Under the pieces are notes generated by a model, which had not been told where the DNA came from, did not search any database, and worked only from the letters and a program-made list of their open reading frames with translations. DNA of 64,000 bases from Evernia prunastri. Lineage: Eukaryota > Ascomycota > Lecanoromycetes > Lecanorales > Parmeliaceae. Below, piece after piece: positions 11,497 through 23,355 of the stretch. Location of the stretch: the NCBI GenBank assembly GCA_003184365.1, contig NKYR01000077.1, positions 124,001 through 188,000 on the forward strand, in the 5' to 3' direction. The translations under genes were made by a program, and so were the position numbers. The number at the start of each line of letters is the position of its first letter. Positions within the stretch are counted from its first letter, which is position 1.

Positions 11497-14400
11497 TTAA
11501 TTGAGGAAGCCTTTGCAGCGTGCAGTGCCACAAAGACAAGGAATGCGATCGTCGCTACCCCATTCGCGCTCGAATTTGTAGTCATAGGTCAGTTCTTCAT
11601 CTACGCAATGATTAGTGTGGGCTTAGGAAAGGCGAGGAAGAGAGAGAGGAGAGGAAGGAGAAGAAGGGACTGACTTTGCCCAATGTCCCTGAGGGCATAG
11701 ATGACAATTCGCTTGCTGCCTTCTACTTTGATGATCTTGGCGGTGCAATTTGGATCACAGCTGTGATTAATAAAACGTGCGATTCCACCGCGCTTTGTAG
11801 CGTCGATCACGGTATATTCGTCAATTCTGAAAAGGTAGCTGCTGCCGATTCCGCTCTTTAAGTATTGCCGTTCTCGCATATCGGCCACCTGCTGTCGCAC
11901 CATCTCGCCAACGTATTCGATGATCATGTCATTGGCAGCGATGTTTTCCATTGCGTAAAGTCCCCAATTGTGGATCGCAGAGCGAGCAAATTTGACGGGC
12001 TTCTTTCGTTTCTTGAGCTGATTGAAACGGATCGCGTCACCTTCACCATTAGATGTGGCCAACACCTGTTTTTGGGCAGCAATATCGGCAACGAGACGAC
12101 GATTGTTGACACGATTCGACCTTGAGGAGGACTTGGATTGTGTTTTCGCCAACGCCAATGCCACGGCTTCCGCCGCAGCAGCGACAGGGTCATCCTTAGC
12201 CTGGGCTTCCCGTTCTTCACGAGCTTTCTGAACCTTGATCCGATGAGGCAAGTACTTGGACTTCTCCGACTCCAAGATTTTTGAGGTCCCTTCAGTCCTG
12301 GCGCAACCAGTGGAATTCGGTACATAATAACCATCGATGTTGGTCTCGGCTCTAATAACGCCCCTCTCACCACCACGATTGAGCGCCTTGATTTCCTTTT
12401 GCTTCCAAGCCCATGCTGAAATATGCCCCAGACTCGCCTCGGACCGATTAGCCAGGATTTGACGCAAGTACCGAAGATCTTCTTCGTCTTTGACAGTATG
12501 CTGCCATCCATCCAGGTCAAGCACTACATTCGGATCCTCAGCAACCGTGCGCTGAGGTTCCCCTTTTGTTGCACTCCATTCGTTCTCAGCCACTGCTTGT
12601 ACCATCGATTCAATCACCGCTTCAGGCTGGAATTCCCCAGCCTTCGGAGCAATTGCCATTCTCTCGTCAAATTCGACCTTGGCTTGCTGCTTCTTGAGGG
12701 CTTCTCGCTCTTCGAAAATCTGCTTTTTAGTCTTCTTCTTCTTTGCTTTTGTCTGTTTCGATATTGACAACCTGCTCTCGGAATCGCGGTCAGGCGTTTC
12801 TCCAATATTTTTCAATGAATTGTCAGCTATGCCGTCCGTTTCGAAGGCCTGGATGCCTGGGACCGAAGCATCGGTCTCTATTGTTAAAGAAGGCGCAAGA
12901 ACATTTTCGTCGTCTTTGCTGATACCGAACAACTCTTCATCTTCCTTTTGCTTCTTCCTGTCAGCAATGTCCTGGATAAGGCGTTTTCTCTTCTTAGATG
13001 TTTGTTGAACTTTGCTGACATTTCGAGAGCTCTCCTGATCTATATCAGTCATAGCTGGCGTGATATCCTCCGTATCTTCCTCGTCAGGCATCGTACTCCA
13101 TGCCCTGCTGTTTCGGCGAAGTTCCTTCGATGTTGGATCGGTGCTCTCGTTCTCTGAGATGTCTGACGCAATGCTCATCCGGCTCACTGGCCTACTGTCT
13201 TGTTCTTCGGTATCTCTAGTGAAAGTGGTACGCCGCTCATCTTCCGAATCCTCGTCATCGTCATGGAATGTGGGCAAGCGATGGTGAAGTCCTCGGACAG
13301 CCATTTTCTTCGGGGCTCTCTGCTTACGCCGTTCGTCTGTGAAACCAACGTTCTCCCGCTTGCCAGCGATTCCTTTGCGAATTCTGGGTAAAGTAGTAAC
13401 ATTTAATGTCGAAGCTGTCAGGGCCCGGCGGCCATTGATCAAGGCATCATTCCTCGTGTCTGGCGTACCACTTGGCGGTGTTTCGCTCATGTCGAATTTG
13501 GGACCGCTTCCTCTTCCATCGCTAGGATCTGTGATATTCAGCTTTCGTCTTTTATCGGCATGCCGGTCGGGATCCAGAAAGTCATATAGAGTTGGTGCTG
13601 CAAGTTTGAGCCGGACATCTTGCATGAGCTTGACTTGGAGTTCAGTTCTGAGAACTTCTGCCGCTTCGCTCACAGGATCGAGGTTTTTAGCTCTTTGCTT
13701 TTTTTCCTCCTCGAGATCCAGCTCGTCCTCCTTTCTAACCCTTTCCCGCTCTGCCTTCTCACGTTGTTCCGCAATGGCTCTCTCAGGAGTGGGACTTCTT
13801 TCGTAATTGGGATTTCCAAACTCATGACACTCCATGTTCATGATGTAGGTGAATAGTTCACGCAGACGATACGCCTTGTAGCATTTGACGGCAGCTTCCT
13901 CGCCTCTTTTCGAATTCTCGAATATCACATAGTACCCCGTCCTATCGCACCTCACTTGCTCCCAATTTTCGTTCTTGAGTCTCTTTTTCAGATGCGGTAC
14001 CGTTTTAGGCATGACAGGTACATAACAGTGGGCAATGAAGATATATGGATCGCGCTTGATTTGATCCAGTATGGGCTTCTCCTCAATGGAACCTGGGTAG
14101 TCGACTTCCGCAACCTTTCTGGAGGCGTCAAACTGTGAGGGTGGCTGTTGCACCGTTGTGGATCGTACTAATGGTGTCGTTGCTACTAGTGGTGGTGGCA
14201 AGTTGGGCCGCACAGGGAATTTCGCAGAAGGCCCTTTTGGCGCAGATGGAGGAGGGCCCGGCGATTCCATGCTCGTTTCCTTCTTTGGCAATTCTACCTT
14301 TTTCTCTCTGTATCGCTGTCGTTCCTTGGCCTTAGTCAACGCACGCCGGCCCACGGACCCATCACGATCAAGTTCAGCAAGGACAGGACAAAGACCAACC

Positions 14401-15565
14401 CGAGTCTGACCGTCTTTGCATTCCAGATGAGCTTTCTTTGCAGCAGCGCTTGCCGATATGGCCGGTCCGCCGCGGAGCGACCGACTATCTTTGTACTTAA
14501 TGAGGCATATACCGAGGAAGCTACCGTTTTCCGGATCAGTGTGACTAGTGATTTCTGCTATATCTCCAAAGCTCGAGAAAAGATGACGAATCTGATTCAC
14601 TGGAGTAAGAGGATCGAATCCGGTCACCACGATTCTGACGGGTGGTCCAGGCCCAACCGACGCCTCTTTGTCATATTGGTAGGCTTTCAATGAGTACGGT
14701 GCAATTCGATGGCGGTTTTTGTGCTTATTGGCAGCCCCTTTGATGTAGTTGGTGATTTTTAATCGGGGATCTGTTGGGGGAGCCGCATCTTCCTACGAAG
14801 ACATTCCATTAGCTTTGCTAGACCCCAAAAGAAACACGTGGAAGCTGGCATCGCGATCAAACCTACCTCTTCACCAAACGGGCTGTACTGAACCTGACGA
14901 CTTCTCTTTTCCTTTCCTTTCAGCGTTTTGTCTAAATCTGGATCATAGACGGCTTTAAAACCCTTGATCTCCCCTTTACCAGGCCGTGCCGACGGCGCAG
15001 TCGGCAGCTGGGCGCGTGCAGGATCAAACCCTTGGTAAATCGATGCTCCCTCCAGCTGGTCCGATTGGGGGGATAGTTCCGAGTTTCCGACTGAGAGATG
15101 CTCATCATAGTTACGCCTTTTGGGCGGCGAGATATTACCGTTCGCTCGAGGGGAAGAGTCAGTATTAGTGAGGGGGGTTAGGCTTGTGGACTTGTGAGGT
15201 CCATCAAGATGCGCCATGTTGGCATCTCTGGTGACTGCACTGAAGATAGATGATGTAGTGCTCGTAGAGCTAGTCGAACCAACCTCATGTGCGATGTCGC
15301 TGTTTGCAATGTCGTTCTCCTCATGCGTCAGTGAATTTGGCATGGCTTTGAGATGGCCATTTGGCGTTCCCTTGGCAATAGTGTCGCCTTCGCCTTCCCC
15401 ATCAGAGGGAGCAGGAGGTACAGGGGGCGTGCTGGAGGAACAAGTCTGACCAGCGGAGGGGGACTGATGTCTCCTGCGGTCCTGGGAAGCTTTGGAGCGT
15501 TTTTGCTGGAGCACTGAAGGAGCAGTAGGGAAAAAATCGGCAAAGCCCTTTGACGAGCGCGACAT
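11497..15565 (-). CDS. SET1: SET1, histone H3 lysine-4 methyltransferase (COMPASS)
   Basis: The catalytic subunit of COMPASS, which methylates H3K4 in nuclear chromatin. Three exons on the minus strand (14867-15565, 11675-14792 and 11497-11600) sum to 1306 aa. In order: a Ser/Pro-rich N-terminus; an RRM (VRIVVTGFDPLTPVNQIRHL and GICLIKYKD); the Set1-associated RNA-binding region (YIFIAHCYVPVMPKTVPHLK); a long charged, coiled-coil-like middle rich in RKKQ/EE; the n-SET segment (GWQHTVKDEEDLRYLRQ); the SET domain (AIHNWGLYAMENIAANDMI, SYLFRIDE, FINHSCDPNC); and, encoded by the last 104-bp exon, ELTYDYKFE plus the post-SET Cys cluster CLCGTARCKGFLN. Both introns are 74 bp. The continuous frame read through the last intron would lose the post-SET domain, so splicing is essential. 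Its complex partner BRE2 is at 46764. Confidence 0.95.
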
Positions 15566-16083
15566 CCTTGGAGATGGTTACTACCTGTACCGTTTCAGAT
15601 GCACCATTTCGCCGCTCTAACTAGCTCTTCCGAATGAATGAGAGCGCGGATTCGTGACTTAAGTGCTGATTATTAGAGACTTGCGTTCTGGAGGCAGATA
15701 TTGTGCTGTGTGGCTTTGCACGCGGTAGGAGGGGTTTGGGCTAACGCGATTACCAGCGGAGTGTATGTGCAGTAGATAACAATTTATGTGGTAGAGTCAA
15801 GTGTGTGAATAGGCCTCGCAGAAGTGAGGCAATAAGGGGGCAGCGAAGTCGGAACAAAGCTGAATCTCCAAGGGTAGGCGAATAGCAGGCACTTGTCGTG
15901 AGCAGCAATTGGTTGTAACTAGTGAGGTTACGGTTGCTTTCACATTTCACACAAACCGCCGTAATTTTAGCCGATTCGTGATTCCGCGCCCCCGAAGACG
16001 TGCCCTCTTTATTCACATATCTACTCCGACTAAAACTGTGTTCATTTGTATTGATGACACTCCCTACTACCTAGGATATATCC

Positions 16084-16386
16084 ATGGCTACACCAAAGTT
16101 TAAGAAGCTCGTGCGGCGGTCTGACCAGCCGATAATAACGGCGATGGTCAGTAAGGGGCGATGTTTCTGGTACCGCACTCCCTTACTAGCGGCTTCACAA
16201 AACACCAAAAACCCATTGGGAGCGTTGACTACAGAGGTCGCCCTAGGACTGATTTCCAGCTTATCCTCGCCCTTTGCCGCAGAGGCCTATTCGATAGGTC
16301 TGACAAAATCGCGCCTCAAGCCGACTGAAATGATCAAAGCAGGGAATATTCCTCGTCTTCCAAGAACGAGGCAGGATTCCCTTTGA
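16084..16386 (+). CDS. weak candidate small ORF, unrecognised
   Basis: A 100-codon open frame with a good-looking ATG context (atatccATGGCT), beginning MATPKFKKLVRRSDQPIITAM. I recognise no family. A possible donor (ATG|GTCAGT) follows codon 21, so a spliced version is conceivable. It could be chance. Confidence 0.2.
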   Translation: MATPKFKKLVRRSDQPIITAMVSKGRCFWYRTPLLAASQNTKNPLGALTTEVALGLISSLSSPFAAEAYSIGLTKSRLKPTEMIKAGNIPRLPRTRQDSL

Positions 16387-16676
16387 GGAAGTGGGAAGGA
16401 TGGTACAAGCAGAGGTTTGGATGATCTTCGGACCGTTATGAGGCAGATTTAAAGGAAGCCTTGGTTAACATGAGCAAGGGATCGATGTAAGTTCGGAGCC
16501 TGCCCTCCCGGTCGCCTCGAGGATCGTCTCTTCCTGCGTCTGCGCCATCCTGCGACTGGCAACAACAAATCGATACCGGTGCAGCTCCTCCGCTCACTCG
16601 GCTGCCGTTTGCGGATCTTGAATGCCATCCTAGGCACAGTCAGCCTCGGTGGAGGATTCCCGCTGTGATTGTGCTG

Positions 16677-17159
16677 TTATTGTCGAGGTGTCTGCCATTG
16701 CTGTCTCTGTTCTGTAAGACGTGGACGTATCAAATGTGAGGAACGGACGCTTCCGGCTTTCTTGAAGACAGTATAGATGAATGGAACATGCGAGTGCGAG
16801 CCCAGGCCTTTTGATCTACCGACTGAATCCAGTGGATGAGGTACTGGGAAAGCAGAAACCTGGAGGTCTGAGGCCGTGCCACAACCTCCATCACACACGG
16901 TTCGTAGAGCGAAATGTCCTAAGTAGGGGCCAAAATTTGGAGTAAAATCATTTATTGTAAAACCAATCACTTGAAGAGGGACCATCCGTATGTCAAAGAA
17001 CAATACATGACCGAAGTCGTAGTCTTCGCTCCACCCTTTATCAATGCCAAACTTTGACTTCTGTACGCACCTAAAAGTCGGTGTTGTCGTAAATGCGTAA
17101 GGCTGGATACCAGCATGGCTGGAGATGCATTTCCCTGATGCAGCGGTGTGCAGCTTCAT
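16677..17159 (-). CDS. weak candidate ORF, unrecognised
   Basis: A 160-codon open frame on the minus strand with no recognisable domain, signal peptide or membrane segment. It stands alone and is not supported by splice sites or similarity that I can see. It may be a chance frame. Confidence 0.18.
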   Translation of the reverse strand: MKLHTAASGKCISSHAGIQPYAFTTTPTFRCVQKSKFGIDKGWSEDYDFGHVLFFDIRMVPLQVIGFTINDFTPNFGPYLGHFALRTVCDGGCGTASDLQVSAFPVPHPLDSVGRSKGLGSHSHVPFIYTVFKKAGSVRSSHLIRPRLTEQRQQWQTPRQ

Positions 17160-17557
17160 TTTGCAAGCGGCGCTACTGCAAGGAACGCTTTCGGCGCTCG
17201 TATATATGCTATTTTTGGGTTTTTGCCGTAACCATTCCCCAGGCAGGACAAAGGGAGGTAATCATGGATTGAGCTGCGCCTGTCTTGCCACGTACGTGTG
17301 AAGGTGTGTAAGAAGACAAAACACGAAAGCAGATAAAAGGGGCAAGCCTTTGTGGCATTAGCGCGTCGTTTTGGAGTGACAGGGGTCAATCCGTCTTATA
17401 CATAATAAACAACAATCTTGCCTCATCCACAACTTCACCATCAAACATCTACCTCCTGCAGTAGATCGTGTTGTCCGTGGTCTCATCATTTTAAGAAAGT
17501 CTCAGTTGATTACCTCCCTGATAAGCTTGCTTCGTTACGCTCTTGTTCATTGCAAAC

Positions 17558-19830
17558 ATGTGGTAAGCCATAGCCCTGATCTGGTCTTTTGGCAGGTGGA
17601 TATTCTAAGGCTAACAACACCATTTCTTCCATAGTGGCATCTTCGGCTACATCAATTACTTGGTTGAAAAGGACCGCAAATACATCATCGAGACCCTTGT
17701 CAATGGGCTCGCACGCTTGGAATACAGAGGATATGACTCGGCAGGTCTTGCTGTTGATGGGGACAAGAAAAATGAGGTCCTTGCATTCAAGGAAGTTGGC
17801 AAGGTCGCCAAGCTCAAGCATCTTATCGCCGAGAGCCAGCCAGACATGGATAAGGTCTTTGATTCCCACGCCGGCATTGCACACACCCGCTGGGCTACTC
17901 ACGGCCAGCCATCACGACTCAACTGTCATCCCCACCGATCAGATCCGACCTGGCAATTCTCCGTCGTTCACAACGGTATCATCACCAATTACAAAGAGTT
18001 GAGAGTGCTTCTTGAGGGTAAGGGGTTCAAATTTGAAACCGAAACCGACACCGAATGCATTGCCAAACTCGCCAAGTATCTATACGACGAGCACCCGGAC
18101 ATTGAGTTTCTCGTGCTCGCCAAAGCCGTCATCAAGGAGTTGCAAGGAGCCTTTGGTCTTCTGCTCAAATCGGTACACTACCCACATGAGGTTATCGCGG
18201 CTCGCAAGGGTTCACCACTGGTTGTAGGTGTGAGGACACAGAAAAAGATGAAAGTCGACTTTGTCGATGTGGAATACGCAGAAGACGGCCCCCTACCTGC
18301 TGAGCGAGCTTCTCAAAATGTTGCAATCAAAAAGGCCTCGGCTAGTCTCCTCGCACCTCCGGACAAATCGCTCCTCCACCGCTCACAGTCCCGTGCCTTC
18401 CTGTCTGAGGATGGACAACCACTTCCCACCGAGTTCTTCCTATCATCTGACCCCTCGGCCATTGTCGAACATACGAAGAAAGTACTGTACCTTGAAGATG
18501 ACGATATCGCGCACATTCACGAGGGGTCGCTCAATATCCACCGTCTTAGCAAGGACGATGGAACCTCCAATGTACGGGCCATTCAGACCCTTGAGCTGGA
18601 ACTCCAAGAAATTATGAAAGGGAAGTTCGACCACTTCATGCAGAAAGAGATTTTCGAACAACCCGAATCTGTCATCAATACAATGCGTGGACGCCTAGAT
18701 GTTGCCAACAAGAAGGTCACACTAGGTGGCTTGAAGCAATACATCAGCACAATCCGCCGCTGCCGTCGCTTGATCTTCATTGCCTGCGGTACTAGCTTCC
18801 ATTCATGTATGGCCGTTCGTGGAGCATTTGAGGAATTGACAGAGATCCCAATCTCTGTCGAGCTTGCGTCGGATTTCCTGGACCGACAAGCTCCTGTATT
18901 CCGGGATGATACTTGCGTCTTTGTATCTCAATCGGGAGAGACAGCAGATTCCCTGATGGCGTTGAAGTACTGCCTTGAGCGAGGAGCTCTGACCGTGGGC
19001 GTTGTGAACGTGGTTGGCTCATCTATCTCACTCCTGACTCACTGCGGCGTGCATATCAACGCCGGCCCCGAGATTGGTGTCGCCTCGACTAAGGCGTATA
19101 CCTCACAGTTCGTCGCCATGATGATGTTTGCGCTCTCTCTCAGCGAAGACCGTGCGTCAAAGCAGAAAAGGCGCGAGGATATCATGGACGGTTTGGCTCA
19201 TGTTTCCGACCAGTTCAAGCACATCTTGAAGCTTAATGACCCTATCAAGTCCATGTGTGCCAAATTTCTCAAGCACCAAAAGAGTTTATTACTCTTGGGT
19301 CGTGGTAGTCAATTTTCAACAGCCCTGGAAGGTAAGAGGTCGCACTCCGTGAAAAGCTGGCTAGCTTCATACTGACATTGAGATATACAGGTGCATTGAA
19401 GATCAAGGAAATCTCCTACCTTCACTGTGAGGCAGTCATGTCCGGAGAGTTGAAGCACGGTGTACTAGCCCTAGTTGACGAAAACCTTCCCATTATTATG
19501 ATTCTCACTCGTGATGATATCTTTGCCAAATCGCTCAACGCTTACCAGCAAGGTATTTACTACATGATGAAATCCTAGCCTTGAAGTGTACACTAACACT
19601 CCAACGCAGTCATTGCTCGTGGTGGTCGACCAATTGTTATTTGCAATCCTAATGACACTGAGTTTCCATCTGAACAGACGGAGAAAATTGAGATTCCCAA
19701 GACCGTCGATTGTCTGCAAGGTCTACTCAACGTGATCCCTCTCCAGCTCATCGCATACTGGCTCGCTGTAGGTGAAGGACTCAACGTTGATTTTCCTCGG
19801 AATCTGGCCAAATCGGTCACCGTGGAGTAG
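17558..19830 (+). CDS. GFA1: glutamine-fructose-6-phosphate aminotransferase (GFAT)
   Basis: It makes glucosamine-6-phosphate from fructose-6-P and glutamine, the first committed step to UDP-GlcNAc and chitin, in the cytosol. Four exons (17558-17562, 17635-19331, 19391-19552 and 19610-19830) give 694 aa. Exon 1 is only 5 bp (ATGTG). Splicing restores MCGIFGYINYL with the catalytic Cys2 of the N-terminal glutaminase domain, followed by RLEYRGYDSAGLAVDG, HTRWATHGQPS and VVHNGIITNY. Then come a eukaryote-type linker and two SIS isomerase domains (IACGTSFHSCMAVRGAFEEL, SQSGETADSL, STKAYTSQ, LKIKEISYLHCE). It ends LAKSVTVE, the usual GFAT C-terminus. A model that starts downstream would lose the nucleophile. 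Confidence 0.96.
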
Positions 19831-20158
19831 ATGATGATGGTCAAGGGATGGAATTCGACATAGTTGAGGCCAATTCAAGCTGGACATCTTAGATACAAGG
19901 CCTTCCCTTGGCTCTTTGAGGGTGATCTGAAAAGCATGGAACAGGATATCAATCACGATTAGATAGACGAGCCGCAATGAAATCAGATTAGCATAAATCC
20001 ACAGATATACTAGGTTATCCTCCCTCATTCAAACGTTATTATCAGGGGACCACATGTCTGAGTTGAAAACCACAATGACCCGCCAGCTGGATTGCGGCTA
20101 CAATTCTATTTCTCCACACTACCTGTTTTTCCATACCACGAGTGCCAATTAACACATT
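19831..20158. other. intergenic GFA1 - RIB4
   Basis: About 330 bp with no gene seen. It is probably the GFA1 3' end and the RIB4 promoter. Confidence 0.5.
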
Positions 20159-20937
20159 ATGGCATCGCTGAAAGGCCCCGGTGAGGCCCAAACTCACGAT
20201 GGCAAGTCCCACTATCTCCCTACTCTGCAACCACATAGCTCATTATCGTGCCGTGTTGTCAGGCTCCAGCCTCCGCATAGCCATAGTCCACGCCAGATGG
20301 AACGCGGAAATTACCTCTGCTCTAGTGACGGGCGCGCGGAAATCTCTCTTGGCTTCCGGAGTCAGAGAAGAAAACATAGTGGTTCAAGATGTACCGGGCA
20401 GCTATGAATTGCCCTTTGCCGTGCAAAGGTTTTTCATGATCACACCCTTACCCTCCCAATCTGTCAAATCGAATTCCCCATTGATCCCTTCTGCCTAGGA
20501 TATATACATCTTCACAAATTGAATCTTCGCAAAACCCTACCGGGCCCATCTCAGCGGTCACAGATCTCCTGTCATCCGCATCCTTGACCGACCTCACCAC
20601 GCCAGAACCCATTACCTCCTCTCCACAGGCTTCTTCCAAGTCTACAAAGGCACCTTTGGCAATACCATTCGCAGCGATCATTGCAATCGGCGTTCTTATA
20701 AAAGGCGAGACCATGCACTTTGAATACATTGCTGATGCAACATCACATGGCTTGATGAAGGTGCAAATGGATCTGGGAGTACCGGTTATATTTGGATTGT
20801 TGACAGTGCTATCCGAGGAGCAAGGCAAGGCTAGGGCGGGGATGGATGGGAATCACTGTCACGGGGAAGACTGGGGCAGAGCAGCTGTGGAGCTGGGCGT
20901 CAAGAGGCAGATCTGGGCCGAGGGGAAATTCTCATGA
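20159..20937 (+). CDS. RIB4: 6,7-dimethyl-8-ribityllumazine synthase
   Basis: The penultimate step of riboflavin synthesis: it condenses the ribityl-aminouracil with dihydroxybutanone phosphate, in the cytosol. Three exons (20159-20201, 20263-20428 and 20499-20937) give 215 aa. Splicing gives MASLKGPGEAQTHDG joined to SSLRIAIVHARWNAEITSAL, then VPGSYELPFAVQR. A fungal Ser/Thr-rich insert follows, then the phosphate/active-site block IAIGVLIKGETMHFEYIAD with the catalytic His in TSHGLM, and PVIFGLLTVLSEEQ and HGEDWGRAAVEL. The first intron begins GCAAGT, a GC-AG intron; no GT donor gives this junction. The insert makes it longer than the roughly 170 aa of yeast Rib4. It is tail to tail with PRE10. 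Confidence 0.94.
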
Positions 20938-21134
20938 CAGCGGGGGCGCTGGAACAGTGCATGCTTAATTATGCCATCAACTGGAACAATGGTATTCATG
21001 CGTTCTTCACAAATGTATGAGCAGCCACACGACTTCAAGCATAGAAGCAGGAATCTCGAATACCAGACAGAGCGCCGCAGAGGCGCCTGCCGCATGCTCG
21101 AGTTGTATTAGCACACTAGTTCCATTTCTCCCGC

Positions 21135-22235
21135 TCATTCCTCCATGGTTTCCCCTTCGGCGGCCGTGGTCTCCTCTTCATCTTCGCCCTCCATCGCCTT
21201 CTTGGCTGCTTTCTCTGCCTCTTCTAACATGTATTTCGGGACCTGCTGGTGTCTTCCTCTGGTTGGTCCGTCCGTCGAGCTAATCCAGGACATCTCCAGC
21301 TCAAAATCCTTGTCCTTGCTATCCTCGTGTGCAACATATATAATTCGGGCTGCTTCCTTCACCCCGGCTTCGAGTGACAGATTGCCCAATGCCAAATCCA
21401 GCTTTTCGAGCTCTGCTTTCGCTGCCTGCCGACCCTTCCCTGTAGCCGCGCCGTAATATCCCTACAGATCCTCTTCATCAGTCAATCTGATTAGATGAGG
21501 GAATGACATACTCACCCAGTAGAGCCCACTGGGTTCGATCATGTACAAGCCCGGACCTCCAGCTTTCGTGCCAGATACCCTTCCTCCAGCGCCGATACTT
21601 GGCCCACTGCCCACTTGTCCATCTACTCCTACTTCCGCTTCCGCATCCCAGCCCCCAACTATTGCCGTTACACCAAACGGCCTGACACTTGAGTAGAGAG
21701 TGTACGCTTGGACATAGCCACCTAATCTACCGGCGAGAGCAGCGAGAGGTATGGGTGATTTGTAAGTCGACCGCCATGACGCAGCCTCGTCTCGTGCTCG
21801 TGACACAAAATGTCGGCCATCTGGGACCAGGCCTGAAGATACCTGTGAAGTCCACGTTCAGTGTCCACTATTTACGCTCACCCTTGAACGTGTACTTACC
21901 ACACCGACATTCCGATCGATCGTCGCTATCCTCTTGTTCGCACCAGGCTTCAACAATTTGCTGGTTATGATCTTCTCCACTGCCAAGACAACGCCATCTT
22001 TACATCGAATACCGACGCAGGTACCTCCGTTCTCAACTGCTTTGACCGCGTATTCGACCTAGAAGAGAAATTCAATTCCCAAACGTCTGAATCCCTGAGA
22101 TTATTAAAAATTCACCTGGAAGTTTCTGCCATCAGGTGAAAAGACCGAGTTTTGAAGGTCATACCCCGTACCAATAGATGTCTATGTGAACGCTATTAGC
22201 TATAAATAGATCTATTGCTCAAAATAACTGACCAT
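21135..22235 (-). CDS. PRE10: 20S proteasome subunit alpha7 (PSMA3 type)
   Basis: An outer-ring alpha subunit of the 20S core. Five exons on the minus strand (22233-22235, 22116-22181, 21900-22058, 21516-21842 and 21135-21461) give 293 aa. The first coding exon is just ATG. Splicing yields M|TSIGTGYDLQNSVFSPDGR and FQVEYAVKAVENGGT, the alpha-type N-terminal signature, then LVPDGRHFVSRARDEAASWR and GYYGAATGKGRQAAKAELEK. A long acidic C-terminal tail (EGEDEEETT ... EGETMEE) is typical of alpha7. Introns are 51-57 bp. The gene is divergent from another core-particle gene, PRE7, with 273 bp between the starts. Confidence 0.94.
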
Positions 22236-22508
22236 GGCGACAGTAGAGGCGTAGACTTGAACGAAGGAAAGAGGAAAATCTGAAAGGAAGGTAGGTAAGT
22301 TGCTGGTCTCAGCGTAAGCTCCCTGGCCAGGCTGGTGTTTTTGCGCGTCTTTTGCGCTAATGGCCTTGGCAGGTCGCTTTGAGATTCACAGGAGCCACCG
22401 AGGAGCTTACAAGGTAGCATAGGTTCTACCTTTCAGATCTTCCACGATTTCAACAACGTCTCCGATCTCAGTTCTTTCATTCTTGAAGAGGCTGTAGATC
22501 TACCCAAT
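22236..22508. promoter_or_regulatory. bidirectional proteasome promoter PRE10/PRE7
   Basis: 273 bp between two divergent 20S subunit genes, so both are probably driven from here. A direct repeat TTTTGCGC occurs at 22339-22346 and 22350-22357, 11 bp apart (one helical turn). The yeast PACE box GGTGGCAAA (Rpn4 site) is not present on either strand by eye. That the TTTTGCGC pair is regulatory is inference. Confidence 0.45.
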
Positions 22509-23355
22509 ATGGTGTCAATACTCGGCGCAAATCCAACTCTAAGTTCGAGCCCAAGCTACTCCTTCTCGAAAGCTCGACACAACAACTCGGCAGCCGGTAA
22601 TAAAGAACACAGCTTCTACCCGTAAGACTGGTACCTTTGCTTGTGTTCCTAAGATTAACTGTGCCAGATATACAGACAATGGCGGCTCTACATTAGGCAT
22701 CACAGGCAATGATTTTGCCATCATTGCAGGCGATACCCGATCAACCTCAGGCTACAGCATCAATACTCGTTATTCTCCTAAGGTGTTCAGGATCGGTGGC
22801 GACGATGAAACAGGAGAGGGCGCTCACATCATACTGTCCGTTGTCGGTTTCGCTGCAGACGGCACTGCTCTCAAGGAACGCCTCAACGCAATTGTCAAGA
22901 TGTACAAATATCAGCATGGCAAGAAGATGTCTGTCAAGGCATGTGCACAAAGATTAGCTACGATTCTTTACGGCAAACGGTTTTTCCCCTATTACGTGAC
23001 CGCGATCCTGGGCGGATTGGACGAGGACGGCAAAGGGGCATTGTACAGTTACGATCCAGTTGGCTCATACGAGCGTGAGCAATGCAGAGCCGCTGGAGCT
23101 GCAGCTAGCCTGATAATGCCATTTCTGGATAACCAGGTCAATTTCAAAAATCAGTATCTGCCGGGTACTGGCGAAGGTCATGATCTGCAGGCACGTCAGG
23201 CAGAGCCCTTGCCAAGGCACGAGGTGGAACAGCTTGTGAGGGATGCGTTCACGAGTGCGACAGAACGTCATATTGAGGTTGGGGATGGGTTGCAAATGCT
23301 TGTCATCACAAATGAAGGGATCGAGGAGACTTGCTTACCCCTGAAGAGGGATTAA
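22509..23355 (+). CDS. PRE7: 20S proteasome subunit beta6 (PSMB1 type)
   Basis: A non-catalytic inner-ring beta subunit. Two exons, 22509-22621 and 22668-23355, with a 46-bp intron, give 266 aa. The protein has a propeptide-like N-terminal extension, then YTDNGGSTLGITGNDFAIIAGDTR, where the position of the catalytic Thr in active subunits is not retained as a processed Thr1 site. It continues LYGKRFFPYYVTAILGG, GALYSYDPVGSYER and IEVGDGLQMLVITNEG. Sequence and length fit beta6. The intron acceptor is placed at 22667 because only that choice gives PYTDNGG in frame. It is co-oriented away from PRE10. Confidence 0.94.

Larger units (their letters stand above)
15566..17557. other. 2-kb intergenic region SET1 - GFA1
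   Basis: I see no confident gene. Two open frames are noted separately as weak candidates (16084-16386 plus, 16677-17159 minus). The final 200 bp before GFA1 is likely promoter and 5' leader. Confidence 0.45.

Noticed and set aside
13339..13806. 155-codon plus-strand frame
   Set aside because: Antisense to the SET1 middle region, with Ser/Leu-rich shadow composition.
21137..21456. Plus-strand Ser-rich open frame
   Set aside because: Antisense to the acidic C-terminus of PRE10.
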